Shown here: positions 41,481 through 50,382 of the stretch, in pieces | Layout of the letters: the number at the start of each line of letters is the position of its first letter | Position numbering within the stretch: the first letter of the stretch is position 1 | Assembly (NCBI RefSeq): GCF_021545335.1 | Contig: NZ_CP089312.1 | Coordinates: 5,766,001 to 5,830,000, forward strand | DNA length: 64,000 nucleotides | Origin: Streptomyces sp. GQFP | GTDB lineage: Bacteria; Actinomycetota; Actinomycetes; Streptomycetales; Streptomycetaceae | Direction of reading: 5' to 3' | Program-made: the position numbers and the translations under genes | The notes under the pieces: generated by a model | Database searches by the model: none | What the model saw: only the letters and a program-made list of their open reading frames with translations | What the model was told of the DNA's origin: nothing

Positions 41481-42803
41481 CTACATCCGACTCAGCGAAG
41501 CCGCCGCGAACAGCACATCCCTGATCGCCTCCCTGTCGCCGTTCTGTCCCGCCGCCGCTTCCTCCGGGGACACGTGGCCCGCTGCCAGTTGGCAGAACTC
41601 CACGCCGTCCAGGGCCACATGGGCGACCTCGTGGGCGGCTGAGGGGAGGGCGGCCGGGGAGTCCAGGGGGATGAGCCATTCGCCGCCGCCGGAGCCCTCG
41701 ATCTCCAGGCGGAGGCTGCGGCCGGGTTCGCCCGCCGGGACCAGGTGGCGGGTCGTTCGGCTCGGGGTCGCCAGGCCTGCTTGGCGGCGGGCTGCCAGGG
41801 CCTCCGGGAGCATGCGGGCCGCCAGGTCGATCATGCCGTGGAGGTAGCGGGGGGCCGGAGGGTCGTAGGGGTAGTCCACCGCTTCCGCGATGTCGCCCGC
41901 GTGGACCCAGCACTCGAAGGCGCGGTCCAGCATCGCGTCGTGCAGCGGCAGTTCGAAGTCGCCGTACGGCACCGGCAGCTTGCCCGCGCCGCCGCCCGCG
42001 AAGGAGACCGTCCGGATGATTCCGTGGCTCTGCGCCCGCCATGGCATCCGGACCGAACGGGTCGGGGGGAAGTACGACGCCCGCCAGTACGCCTCCGTGC
42101 GGCCCGCCGGAGTCGGGGGCATCGGGGTCTTCTGGTCGCCCGTCACCGGGTCGTCCAGGCCCAGTGCCACCGCCACCAGGCCGTCCACGCTCAGCAGATG
42201 CGCGATGACCCCGGCGACCGTCGTCCGGCGCGTCGTCTGCTCGTCGCCCTCGAACCAGCGCAGGCGTACGGGCGCGTGCCACTCCGCGTCGCCGAAGTCC
42301 TGGAGCAGGGCGTCCAGGCGGGCGGTCTCCGCGTCGTACGGAGTCGCCCACTCCGGGACCGGGATGCGTGGCGGGCGCCGGTCCAGGCAGCCTTCCAGGA
42401 CTCGGGTGCGCAGGGTCGGGTCCAGGTCGAGGGGCTCGGGGCGTTGGAGCAGTTCGACCGCCTCTCGCAGGCGCCTTGCCTCGTCCGCGCAGGCTCCGCA
42501 CTCCCCGAGGTGGTCCTCCACCGCCAGCGTCTCCTCCGGTGCGCACGCCGCCAGCGCCCACGCCCCCAGCAGCGACCTCAGTACGTCGTGTTCCAGGATC
42601 AGGGGTACGGGGGGTCCTGGGGGTCCTGAGGGGACGGCAGGCAGGGGGTGGCCCGTGTCCTCCACCGAGGAGCGTGGTGTCGGTATGCGGGGCGGGCCGG
42701 CGCTCGCGTCCCGTTCCTTGTCGTTGTCGGGGCCTTGGGGGCCTTGGGGGCCCTGCCCCTCGTACCCCTTCCAGTCCCCGTCCTCGTGGCCCGCGCCGCT
42801 CAC
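41481..42803 (-). CDS. ZAS-type anti-sigma factor with mycothiol-dependent isomerase-like domain
   Basis: This 440-residue protein has a Gly/Pro-rich start, then a zinc anti-sigma (ZAS) motif H-x3-C-x2-C in VEDHLGECGACADEARRL. A DinB/maleylpyruvate-isomerase-like domain follows (YDAETARLDALLQDFGDAEW, VAGVIAHLLSVDGLVAVALG) and a C-terminal part with GDFELPLHDAMLDRAFECWVHAGDIAEAV. It is encoded directly after an ECF sigma factor with a 4-bp overlap and is probably its cognate redox- or thiol-responsive antagonist. No membrane helix is seen. Confidence 0.88.
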   Translation of the reverse strand: MSGAGHEDGDWKGYEGQGPQGPQGPDNDKERDASAGPPRIPTPRSSVEDTGHPLPAVPSGPPGPPVPLILEHDVLRSLLGAWALAACAPEETLAVEDHLGECGACADEARRLREAVELLQRPEPLDLDPTLRTRVLEGCLDRRPPRIPVPEWATPYDAETARLDALLQDFGDAEWHAPVRLRWFEGDEQTTRRTTVAGVIAHLLSVDGLVAVALGLDDPVTGDQKTPMPPTPAGRTEAYWRASYFPPTRSVRMPWRAQSHGIIRTVSFAGGGAGKLPVPYGDFELPLHDAMLDRAFECWVHAGDIAEAVDYPYDPPAPRYLHGMIDLAARMLPEALAARRQAGLATPSRTTRHLVPAGEPGRSLRLEIEGSGGGEWLIPLDSPAALPSAAHEVAHVALDGVEFCQLAAGHVSPEEAAAGQNGDREAIRDVLFAAASLSRM

Positions 42804-43402
42804 ACCGCACCCCCGTATTCGGGGGGTGCCCCCGGTGTGCCGGTGTCGTGGGCCGTGGACAGGAGTTGGAGGCCCAGGCGGAGGCGGCGGCGGGCCTCGG
42901 CCTCCGTGACGCCCAGGTCGACAGCGGTCTGGCGGTAGTCGCGGCGGTCGAAGTACGCCAGCTCCAGGGCGGCGCGCAGCGGGGCCGGCATGGACGTGAC
43001 GATGTAGTCCGCGCGGGCGGCGACGGAGGCCCGGCGGACCCGGCGTTCCAGTTCCTCCAGGGAACTCGTCGAGCCGGTGGTGGCTGTTGCCTCTGGGTTG
43101 GTCAGTGCTGCTGTCTCCGTCTGGCGCAGGCGCTTAACCGCGAGGCTGTGGGTCAGGGTGGCCACCCAGGAACGCAGGGGGCCCTGTTTGGGGTCGTACG
43201 CGTCGGGGTGCTGCCAGACGTGGGCGAAGACCTCGTGGGTGATGCGGTCGGCGGCCTGTTCGTCGGCCAGGACACGGTGGGCGAGGCCGTGCACGAGCGA
43301 GGCGAACCGGTCGTACAGCTCACCGAGTGCGGCGGCCTCCCCGCGCGCGAGCCGCTGCTGCATCTTGCGGTCCCAGCGGGGCGGTGTGTCCCTCTTCGCC
43401 AT
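42800..43402 (-). CDS. ECF RNA polymerase sigma factor
   Basis: This 200-residue sigma-70-family protein has region 2 (ALGELYDRFASLVHGLAHRVLADEQAADRITHEVFAHVWQHPDAYDPKQGPLRSWVATLTHSLAVKRLRQ) and region 4 (LRAALELAYFDRRDYRQTAVDLGVTEAEARRRLRLGLQLL). It overlaps the anti-sigma gene by 4 bp. It likely directs a stress or envelope response; the target promoters are unknown. Confidence 0.93.
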   Translation of the reverse strand: MAKRDTPPRWDRKMQQRLARGEAAALGELYDRFASLVHGLAHRVLADEQAADRITHEVFAHVWQHPDAYDPKQGPLRSWVATLTHSLAVKRLRQTETAALTNPEATATTGSTSSLEELERRVRRASVAARADYIVTSMPAPLRAALELAYFDRRDYRQTAVDLGVTEAEARRRLRLGLQLLSTAHDTGTPGAPPEYGGAV

Positions 43403-43790
43403 GCGGTCCCCTCACCCCCTAAAAACTGTCCAGGTCCGGCGGTTGCCCACCCTCTCCTCGAATGTAGTCGGCCCCTCCGACAGCCCACTCCGCTTTGCGG
43501 CATTGTGCGCCCTCCGAGGAGCTCTGGATGGTAGAGAACCGACGGAGATCGACCGAGACTGACGTAATAAGCGTCTATTTCGATCGAACAGGATCGCGCG
43601 TGACCGAAACAAGCCCCTTGCAAACCGCTTGCAAGTCTCTTGCGATCTTGGCCGAGTAGATGTGCGGTGTTTGGTGGCACTGCTGCTGGGCAGCCGCGTC
43701 GACAGGAAGCGTAGGAAAGGCTTCCGTTTCTGTCGCACGGATCTGGCACACGGATCTGTCGCGCGAAGTCGGACGAGTTGAACGAGAGGC
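43403..43790. other. 388-bp divergent regulatory region
   Basis: This stretch separates the ECF sigma gene (minus) and the STAS gene (plus). Apart from the phased CTTGCAA heptamers at 43617-43645 and a possible -10 box after them, no gene or hairpin stands out. Confidence 0.6.
43617..43659 (+). promoter_or_regulatory. Three heptamers in 11-bp phase upstream of the STAS gene
   Basis: CTTGCAA (43617-43623), CTTGCAA (43628-43634) and CTTGCGA (43639-43645) are direct repeats spaced exactly 11 bp. A GAGTAG -10-like box begins 8 bp after the last. This geometry is that of SARP-type or PhoP-type activator sites, where repeats on one helix face replace the -35 element. Confidence 0.55.
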
Positions 43791-43793
43791 GTG

Positions 43794-44192
43794 ATGGTGG
43801 CGTTCAAAGTGACCGACGGCGAGCGCGGCGGCTGGACCGTGCTTCAGGTGTCCGGAGAGATGGACCTGGTCACCTCGCCGGAGCTGCGCCAGCGGGTGCA
43901 CGCGGCGGTGGCCGACGGCCGTCGCCGAATCGTCCTCGACCTCTCCGAGGTCGTCTTCTGCGACTCCAGCGGGGTCGGTGTTCTCATCGCCACCCGTCGG
44001 CTGCTGCGGTCCTGCCAGGGGCGGCTGCGCCTGATCCTGCCCGCGCAGGGCATCGCGGACAGCGCCCACGCCCACCACGTCAACCGGGTGCTCGGCGCGC
44101 TGGGCGTCCGCCGTCTCTTCGATGTCTACGCGGACCTCACCACGGCCGCCGACGAGACGGCGGCCCCGCTCACCGCGCCCACCCACGTGTGA
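43794..44192 (+). CDS. STAS-domain anti-sigma factor antagonist
   Basis: This 132-residue SpoIIAA-like protein has the STAS core VLQVSGEMDLVTSPELRQRVHAAV and the phosphorylation-site motif VFCDSSGVGVLIATRR. In its unphosphorylated form it would bind and inactivate an RsbW-type anti-sigma kinase. The ATP-binding protein at 50383 is of the right kind but 6 kb away, so pairing is not shown. GTG 43791 is also possible. Confidence 0.93.
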   Translation: MVAFKVTDGERGGWTVLQVSGEMDLVTSPELRQRVHAAVADGRRRIVLDLSEVVFCDSSGVGVLIATRRLLRSCQGRLRLILPAQGIADSAHAHHVNRVLGALGVRRLFDVYADLTTAADETAAPLTAPTHV

Positions 44193-44403
44193 TCCACCTC
44201 CATGTGCCCCACGCGCGCGTGACCTGCCTCCGTGCGCCCCGCGCGCGTGACGCCGTTGTCGCGGAATTTCCCCAGTCTTGGCACAGGCGTCGTTTTCGTG
44301 TCCCGGATGTCACCTGCGCGTCGTACGCTCCGTGCGGGAAAGACTCTCGACGCGGCTGCAGGTCGCAGCCGCAGAACGCAGACGTAAGGCAGGCCCGACA
44401 GAC

Positions 44404-44943
44404 ATGGTCAGCTCCGAGTACGGGCGGAAGATCGCAGCCCGGTTCGCCACCTTCGACCAGGACGGCAACGGCTACATCGACCGCGAGGACTTCAGCGTGG
44501 CGGCCAAGGCGCTGCTCGCCGAGTTCGGCACCCCCGCCCGGTCCGACAAGGGCCAGGCACTCTACGGCGGTGCCGAGGCATTCTGGCAGGGCATGGCGGG
44601 GATAGCGGACCGGGACGGCGACCAGCGGATCACCCGCGACGAGTTCGTGAACGGCGCCGTGAAGCGGCTGCGCGACAACCCCGCCCGGTTCGCCGAGATC
44701 GCCCGCCCGTTCCTGCACGCGGCCCTGGCCGTCGCGGACCTGGACGGCGACGGCGCGGCCACCGTCGGGGACGCCGTGCGCGTCCTCAGGGCGCTCGGCG
44801 TGCCCGAGGACATCGCCGCCATGGCCGCCGCGACCCTGGACACCGACGCGGACGGCCGGATCGCCGAGACGGAGATCGTCGACGCGTTCGCCCGCTACTT
44901 CACCGTCCCCGACTCGGACACGGGCGCCGAGGGCTCCGCGTAG
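44404..44943 (+). CDS. EF-hand calcium-binding protein (four EF-hands)
   Basis: This 179-residue cytosolic protein has four canonical loops: DQDGNGYIDRED, DRDGDQRITRDE, DLDGDGAATVGD and DTDADGRIAETE. It resembles the Streptomyces calmodulin-like CabC/CalD family linked to spore germination and aerial growth. The ATG at 44404 follows an A/G-rich site. Its last 49 bp overlap the convergent acyl-CoA ligase gene. Confidence 0.93.
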   Translation: MVSSEYGRKIAARFATFDQDGNGYIDREDFSVAAKALLAEFGTPARSDKGQALYGGAEAFWQGMAGIADRDGDQRITRDEFVNGAVKRLRDNPARFAEIARPFLHAALAVADLDGDGAATVGDAVRVLRALGVPEDIAAMAAATLDTDADGRIAETEIVDAFARYFTVPDSDTGAEGSA

Positions 44944-46442
44944 CGTTCACGCAGCTTGTACTTGAGCACCTTCCGCAGGGTCTCGTTGCGCGGAAGGGCG
45001 TCCACCACCTCCAGCCGCTCCGGCAGCTTGTGCACGGACAGCCCTTCCGACCGCAGATACGCGGTCAGCGCGGCCAGCGTCAACTCCCCCTCCTCCGCGG
45101 CTCGTTCCACGACCGTGCACACCAACTCCCCGCGCTCCGCGTCCGGCAGCCCGATCACCGCCACGTCACCCACCCCCGGATGCGTGTGCAGCAGATCCTC
45201 GATCTCCTTCGCCGAGATGTTCTCGCCCTTGCGGATGATGACGTCCTTGAGCCGCCCGGTGAGCACCAAGTGCCCGCTCCCGGTGAGGAATCCGAGGTCA
45301 CCGGTGCGCAGAAAGCCGTCCGCGTCGAACGCCTCAGCGGTCTGCGCGGGGTCCAGGTACCCCCGGCACACGGCCTCCCCGCGCAGCCGCACCTCGCCGT
45401 CCACCACCCGGATCTCCATCCCCTCCGGCGGACGCCCCTCCGTCGTCGCCAGGTTCTCGACCGTGTCGTCCGGCGCCCCCATGGTGATCATCGGCACCTC
45501 GGTCATCCCGTACCCGTGCGTGAGCTGCACGCCCATCTCGCGTACGACGGAGTGGTAGACCTCCGGCGGCTTCGGCGCCCCGCCACCCGCCAGCAGCCGC
45601 AGGGACGGGATCACCGGAACCCCGGGCTGCTTGCGCTGCTCGGCGAGGAACATGGAGTAGAAGGCAGTGGACCCGCCGGCCACCGTCACCCCGTGCTTGC
45701 GGTACCCCTCCAGCGCGTCCGGCAGCGCGAACTGCTCGAACATCACCGCCGGGAACCCGTACAGCAGCAGCATCACCGTGTAGTCGGGGCCTCCGATATG
45801 GGCGTACGGGAAGGCCATCGAGCCGACGTCGGACTCGCTGAGCCGCAGCGCGTGCGCGAGGCAGGAGCCGCCCGCGATGAGTGAACGGTCCGTGTGGAGC
45901 ACGCCCTTGGGGTCGGAGGTCGTTCCCGAGGTCCAGTAGATCCAGCGGACGGAGGTGCCGTCGGCGGGCGGGGGCGGCAGCAACGCCGGGTCCCCGTCCG
46001 GCAGTTCGGCACTCCCGTACGCCTGGAAGATCCCCTTCGCGCCGAGCCGCCGCGCCATCTCCGTGTGGTCGAAGCCGCGCCACACGCCCGGTACCGCGAA
46101 GAACTCCGCCTTCGACTCCCTTAGCGCGAAGCCGACTTCGCGGTCCCGGTAGAAGGGGATGACCGGAGACTGGACGGCGCCGAGGCGGGTGAGCGCGAAG
46201 GAGAGCAGGGCGGTCTCGATACGGGTGGGCAGCTGCCAGGCGACGACCGTGCCGGGGCGTACGCCCATGCCGTACAGGCCCGCCGCCACCCGCTCGGAGC
46301 GGGTGCGGAGTTCGCCGAAGGTGAGGGAGCGGTCGTCCTGGAGCAGGACGGGCCGGTCGGGGGTGAGTTCGGCGCGGCGGGCCACCAGTTCCCAGAGGGT
46401 ACGGGCCGAACCCAGGGCGTGTGCGGTGTCGACGACGTTCAC
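44895..46442 (-). CDS. AMP-dependent acyl-CoA ligase (cyclohexanecarboxylate:CoA ligase-like)
   Basis: This 515-residue adenylate-forming enzyme has IYWTSGTTSDPKGVLHTDRS, HGYGMTEVPMITMGAP, the hinge TGRLKDVIIRKGENISAKEIE and the C-terminal catalytic-lysine area PRNETLRKVLKYKLRE. It activates a carboxylic acid to acyl-CoA, opening the 45-55 kb catabolic cluster. It is divergent from the amidohydrolase gene, and the shared region holds the palindromic operators at 46457-46576. The 3' end overlaps the EF-hand gene by 49 bp. Confidence 0.92.
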   Translation of the reverse strand: MNVVDTAHALGSARTLWELVARRAELTPDRPVLLQDDRSLTFGELRTRSERVAAGLYGMGVRPGTVVAWQLPTRIETALLSFALTRLGAVQSPVIPFYRDREVGFALRESKAEFFAVPGVWRGFDHTEMARRLGAKGIFQAYGSAELPDGDPALLPPPPADGTSVRWIYWTSGTTSDPKGVLHTDRSLIAGGSCLAHALRLSESDVGSMAFPYAHIGGPDYTVMLLLYGFPAVMFEQFALPDALEGYRKHGVTVAGGSTAFYSMFLAEQRKQPGVPVIPSLRLLAGGGAPKPPEVYHSVVREMGVQLTHGYGMTEVPMITMGAPDDTVENLATTEGRPPEGMEIRVVDGEVRLRGEAVCRGYLDPAQTAEAFDADGFLRTGDLGFLTGSGHLVLTGRLKDVIIRKGENISAKEIEDLLHTHPGVGDVAVIGLPDAERGELVCTVVERAAEEGELTLAALTAYLRSEGLSVHKLPERLEVVDALPRNETLRKVLKYKLRERYAEPSAPVSESGTVK

Positions 46443-46456
46443 ATGGCCCCCAGTAG

Positions 46457-46576
46457 CTGACGAGTAGTCAGATCGTGCGGGGAGCGTAGGGCTTCATGCC
46501 TTGTCGGTCCATAGGAGCGGGACTAACCTTCTAGGGGTGCTTGTAGCTGACGGTCCGTCAGATGATTGTCCGTCAG
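46457..46576. promoter_or_regulatory. Operator cluster between the ligase and amidohydrolase genes
   Basis: CTGACGGTCCGTCAG (46547-46561) is a perfect palindrome with 7-bp arms. CTGACGAGTAGTCAG (46457-46471) is a relative with 5-bp arms, and GTCCGTCAG (46568-46576) is a further half-site. A near-identical site at 52304-52318 lies before the SDR/dehydrogenase operon. Size and symmetry fit a TetR-family repressor, but none is encoded in this cluster. Confidence 0.7.
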
Positions 46577-46611
46577 ATAATCACCGGCAACTGGCCAGGC
46601 GGAGGGGACCC

Positions 46612-47805
46612 ATGACCGAACTGCCCCGCATCATCAGCGTCGACGACCACGTGATCGAACCCGCGCACCTCTTCGAGACCTGGCTGCCGGCCAAGTACCG
46701 CGACAAGGGACCGAAGCCCTTCACCGCCGGAATCGGCGAACTCGCCTACGTGGGCGGCAAATACCGCATCACGACCGACCCCGAGGGCCCGGTCACCGAC
46801 TGGTGGCAGTACGAGGACCTGCAGTTCCCGTACAAGCGGATCATCGCGGCCGTCGGCTTCTCCCGGGACGAGATGACCCTCGACGGCATCACCCGCGAAC
46901 AGATGCGCCGCGGCTGCTGGGACCCCAAGGCCCGCCTCGCCGACATGGACCTCAACCACGTCGAGGGCTCCCTCTGCTTCCCCACCTTCCCCCGCTTCTG
47001 CGGGCAGACCTTCGCCGAGGCCCAGGACAAGGAGGTCGCGCTGGCCTGCGTGCGCGCCTACAACGACTGGATGGTGGAGGAGTGGTGCGGCGACAGCGGC
47101 GGCCGGCTCATCCCGCTGTGCCTGATCCCGCTGTGGGACGTCGAGTTGGCGGTCGCGGAGATCCGGCGCAACGCCGAACGCGGGGTACGGGCCGTGACGT
47201 TCTCGGAGATCCCGACCCACCTCGGGCTGCCGTCGATCCACTCCGGCTACTGGGACCCCTTCTTCGCGGTGTGCGAGGAGACCGGGACGGTCGTCAACAT
47301 GCACATCGGCAGCAGCAGCCAGATGCCCGCCGCCTCCCCGGACGCCCCACCCGCCGTACAGGCCTCGCTGAGCTTCAACAACGCGATGGCGTCGATGATG
47401 GACTTCCTGTTCAGCGGTGTGCTGGTGAAGTTCCCGGCGCTCAAACTCGCCTACAGCGAAGGGCAGATGGGCTGGATCCCGTACGCCCTGGAGCGCGCCG
47501 ACGACGTGTGGGAGGAGCACCGGGCGTGGGGCGGGGTCAGGGATCTGATCCCGGAGCCGCCGTCGACGTACTACTACCGGCAGATCTTCTGCTGCTTCTT
47601 CCGTGACAAGCACGGCGTCGCCTCGATCGACGTCGTCGGCCGGGACAACGCCACCTTCGAGACCGACTACCCGCACGTCGACTCAACCTTCCCGCACACG
47701 AAGGAAGTTGCCCTCGACCATGTGAAGGGTCTCGACGACGAGACCGTCTACAAGCTGATGCGCGGCAACGCGATCCGTATGCTCGGCCTCGACCTGGACA
47801 AGTAG
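46612..47805 (+). CDS. Amidohydrolase-2 family metal-dependent hydrolase
   Basis: This 397-residue protein has the amidohydrolase-2 features ISVDDHVIEPAHLFETWLPAKY (metal-site D-x-H-x-x-E form), CFPTFPRFCGQTF, NMHIGSSSQ, AYSEGQMGWIPYALERAD and FETDYPHVDSTFPHTKE. The family includes decarboxylases and ring hydrolases acting on aromatic or steroid-like compounds. It is first of a three-gene run with two acyl-CoA dehydrogenases. GGAGGGG lies 5 bases before ATG 46612. Confidence 0.9.
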   Translation: MTELPRIISVDDHVIEPAHLFETWLPAKYRDKGPKPFTAGIGELAYVGGKYRITTDPEGPVTDWWQYEDLQFPYKRIIAAVGFSRDEMTLDGITREQMRRGCWDPKARLADMDLNHVEGSLCFPTFPRFCGQTFAEAQDKEVALACVRAYNDWMVEEWCGDSGGRLIPLCLIPLWDVELAVAEIRRNAERGVRAVTFSEIPTHLGLPSIHSGYWDPFFAVCEETGTVVNMHIGSSSQMPAASPDAPPAVQASLSFNNAMASMMDFLFSGVLVKFPALKLAYSEGQMGWIPYALERADDVWEEHRAWGGVRDLIPEPPSTYYYRQIFCCFFRDKHGVASIDVVGRDNATFETDYPHVDSTFPHTKEVALDHVKGLDDETVYKLMRGNAIRMLGLDLDK

Positions 47806-48935
47806 TGGACCTCTCCGACACCCCCCAAGAGGCGGAATTCCGGGCGCGGTTGAGGGAGTGGCTGGCGAAGGCGCTCCCCTCCGTCCCCGCGAAGCCCTCG
47901 CCCGACGACTGGCCCGGACGGCGCGCGTACGACCTCGGCTGGCAGCGGACGCTGTACGACGCCGGGTACGGCGAGGTCCACTGGGGCGCCGACCCCGCCG
48001 TACGGATGATCTTCCTGGAGGAGACCGAGAAGGCCGGCGCGCCCTATGTGGGCGCCAACTTCGTCGGGTTGCTGCACGCCGGGCCGACCGTCGCCGCCGA
48101 GGGGAGCGAGGAGCAGAAGGCGCGTTGGCTGCCTGCCGTGCTGCGCGGTGAGGAGCTCTGGTGCCAGGGGTTCAGCGAGCCGGACGCCGGTTCGGACCTC
48201 GCGGCGCTGCGCACGCGTGCGTGGCGCGACGGCGACGACTATGTGGTGAGCGGCTCCAAGATCTGGACCTCGCACGCCGAAGTCGCCGACTGGTGCGAGC
48301 TGTTGGTGCGCACCGACCCCGACGCGCCCAAGCACCGCGGTATCACCTGGCTCGCCATGCCCATGGACGCGCCGGGCATCACCGTACGGCCGCTGCGCAC
48401 GCTCGCCGGGTCGAACGAGTTCGCCGAGGTCTTCCTCGACGAGGTCCGGGTGCCCGTCGCCAACCGGGTCGGCGAGGAGAACGACGGCTGGCGCGTGACC
48501 ATGGTGACGCTGTCCTTCGAGCGCGGTACGGCGTTCGTGGGGGATGTGGTCGCCTGCCGTCGCGTGCTGGGTGAACTCGCCCTGGCGGCACGGGAGAACG
48601 GGCGCTGGGAGGATCCCGTACTGCGGCGGCAACTCGGGCGGCTGAACGCCGAGTTCCGGGCGCTGTGGCGGCTGACCCAGTGGAACGTCAGCGAGGCGCG
48701 CGAGGGAGTGCCCGGGGTCGGCGGGTCGGTGTTCAAGCTGCGGTACTCGCACGCCCGGCAGGAGTTGTACGAGGCGGCGGCGGAGGTCCTGGGGGACTGG
48801 GCGGCGCTCGATCTCGAACGGCCCTGGGTGCTCGACCGGTTGTCCTCCCTCTCCTACACCATCGCCGCCGGCACCTCCCAGATCCAGCACAACATCCTTG
48901 CCGAACGCGTTCTCGGGCTGCCGAAAGGGCGGTGA
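47805..48935 (+). CDS. Acyl-CoA dehydrogenase family protein (large subunit of a pair)
   Basis: This 376-residue flavoprotein has LWCQGFSEPDAGSDLAALRT (FAD-binding), KIWTSHAEVADWCELLVRT and a C-terminal IAAGTSQIQHNILAERVLGLPKG. In the last motif alanine replaces the classic catalytic glutamate. Together with the shorter dehydrogenase encoded next, it probably forms a heteromeric FadE of the steroid/side-chain type. Its GTG uses the last G of the preceding stop codon. Confidence 0.92.
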   Translation: MDLSDTPQEAEFRARLREWLAKALPSVPAKPSPDDWPGRRAYDLGWQRTLYDAGYGEVHWGADPAVRMIFLEETEKAGAPYVGANFVGLLHAGPTVAAEGSEEQKARWLPAVLRGEELWCQGFSEPDAGSDLAALRTRAWRDGDDYVVSGSKIWTSHAEVADWCELLVRTDPDAPKHRGITWLAMPMDAPGITVRPLRTLAGSNEFAEVFLDEVRVPVANRVGEENDGWRVTMVTLSFERGTAFVGDVVACRRVLGELALAARENGRWEDPVLRRQLGRLNAEFRALWRLTQWNVSEAREGVPGVGGSVFKLRYSHARQELYEAAAEVLGDWAALDLERPWVLDRLSSLSYTIAAGTSQIQHNILAERVLGLPKGR

Positions 48936-48943
48936 CCTCGCAC

Positions 48944-49846
48944 ATGCGGTTCCAACTCACCGAAGATCAGCGGGCGTTGCGGGAGGGCGTACGGGGGCTG
49001 CTGGCGGGGCGCTTCGGGCGCGAGCGGCTCAGGGCGGCCACGGAAAGCGCACCTGACCTCGACCGGGAGCTGTGGCGGGAGTTGGGGGAGGCCGGGTTCT
49101 TCTCGCTGCGGTTGCCGGAGGCGGCGGGCGGGGTCGGACTCGCGCTGCCCGAGGCGGTGTTGGCGTTCGAGGAGGCGGGGCGCGTGCTCTTGCCCGGGCC
49201 GCTGATCGCCACCCATCTCGCGGCGGGCGTCGTGCCGGGCGCGGCGACGGGGGAGACGGTCGTGACCGTCGTCGACGGGGGCGGGGTGGTGGAGTGGCTG
49301 GCGGCGGCCGATGTCGTACAGGGGGATGCCGGAGGGGCGGTACCTGTGCGGTCGGTGGATCCGCTCACGCCGCTGCACCGGGTCGCCGCCGATCCGGACT
49401 CCCCGTCGGCCGGTGGCGGTACGGACGTACTCCTGACCTCTCTCCTCACCGCCGCCGAGCAGCTCGGTAGCGCCGCTCGGGTGTGCGAGCTGGCCGTGCA
49501 ACATGCTCGGACCCGTGAGCAGTTCGGGCGGCCGATCGGGGCCTTCCAGGCGGTGCAGCATCTGTGTGCCGGGATGCTGGTGCGGGTCGAGGTGGCGCGG
49601 GCGGCGGTGTACGCGGCCGCAGTCACTGCCACACCGGCGGACATCGCGGCGGCGCGGCTGCTGGCCGACGAGGCCGCCGTGCGCGGAGCCCGCGACTGCC
49701 TCCAGGTACACGGAGGGATGGGCTTCACCTGGGAATCGGACGTCCATCTGTATCTGAAACGGGCCTGGACACGGGCCCGGCGACCCGGTTCGGTGACGGA
49801 GTGTGAGGAGTTGCTCGCCGCTGAGTTACTGGCCGAGGCGTCGTGA
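48944..49846 (+). CDS. Acyl-CoA dehydrogenase family protein (small partner subunit)
   Basis: This 300-residue protein is shorter than standard acyl-CoA dehydrogenases. It starts MRFQLTEDQRALREGVRGLL and ends with LQVHGGMGFTWESDVHLYLKRAWT, but lacks the full FAD-binding EPDAGSD motif, as expected for the second subunit of heteromeric FadE enzymes. ATG 48944 is used; a GTG at 48932 overlapping the previous stop would add four residues. It is the last gene of the amidohydrolase/dehydrogenase run. Confidence 0.88.
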   Translation: MRFQLTEDQRALREGVRGLLAGRFGRERLRAATESAPDLDRELWRELGEAGFFSLRLPEAAGGVGLALPEAVLAFEEAGRVLLPGPLIATHLAAGVVPGAATGETVVTVVDGGGVVEWLAAADVVQGDAGGAVPVRSVDPLTPLHRVAADPDSPSAGGGTDVLLTSLLTAAEQLGSAARVCELAVQHARTREQFGRPIGAFQAVQHLCAGMLVRVEVARAAVYAAAVTATPADIAAARLLADEAAVRGARDCLQVHGGMGFTWESDVHLYLKRAWTRARRPGSVTECEELLAAELLAEAS

Positions 49847-50382
49847 CGGGACCCGGAACCCGGGCCGGAGCTGGGGTCGGTCGACGGTGGCCGGATTCAT
49901 GTCATGGATCGTGGCGTAATGGAAGTGTGATGAAGGTGTGCGGCAGTTACTGAGCGTCGATACCGGGTTGTGTCCTTCGCGGGACTCGTCACGGCCCGGA
50001 GTCGTGTGTTCGCTCCGGTACCGTCTGTGAGATGCGAGCGGTTCCGAGGTCGAGCCATCACGGTGTTGCCCCTGAGGCGGCCCCGGATCCGGCAGTGCGC
50101 GCCGCTCGCGGGGCGGGTCGGAGTTCCGCGCCCGCTTGTTCGACTTCCCGTGACGAGCGTCGCACAGTATGCCGCAGGCGTACTCCTTCGCGTTGGAATA
50201 TGCCCGAAGCGCTTGTTGGGGTGACTGTACGTCAACCATGCTTTCTCGTAAGGGACTCACGTTCCGTGATCCCTGATCTGGCCGTTGGCCCAACCGTTGT
50301 TCTGGGCATGCAGAAAATGGCTACGATCGTGGCCCTCGTGCGGCGCGGGGCGATGTGTCCGCCGGTTCGGATGGTGTGAGCG
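49847..50382. other. 536-bp region without a recognisable gene
   Basis: Several short frames are open, but none has a plausible protein sequence or good ribosome site. The region separates the catabolic run from the ATP-binding regulator gene and probably carries the latter's promoter. No clear hairpin terminator was found. Confidence 0.5.
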
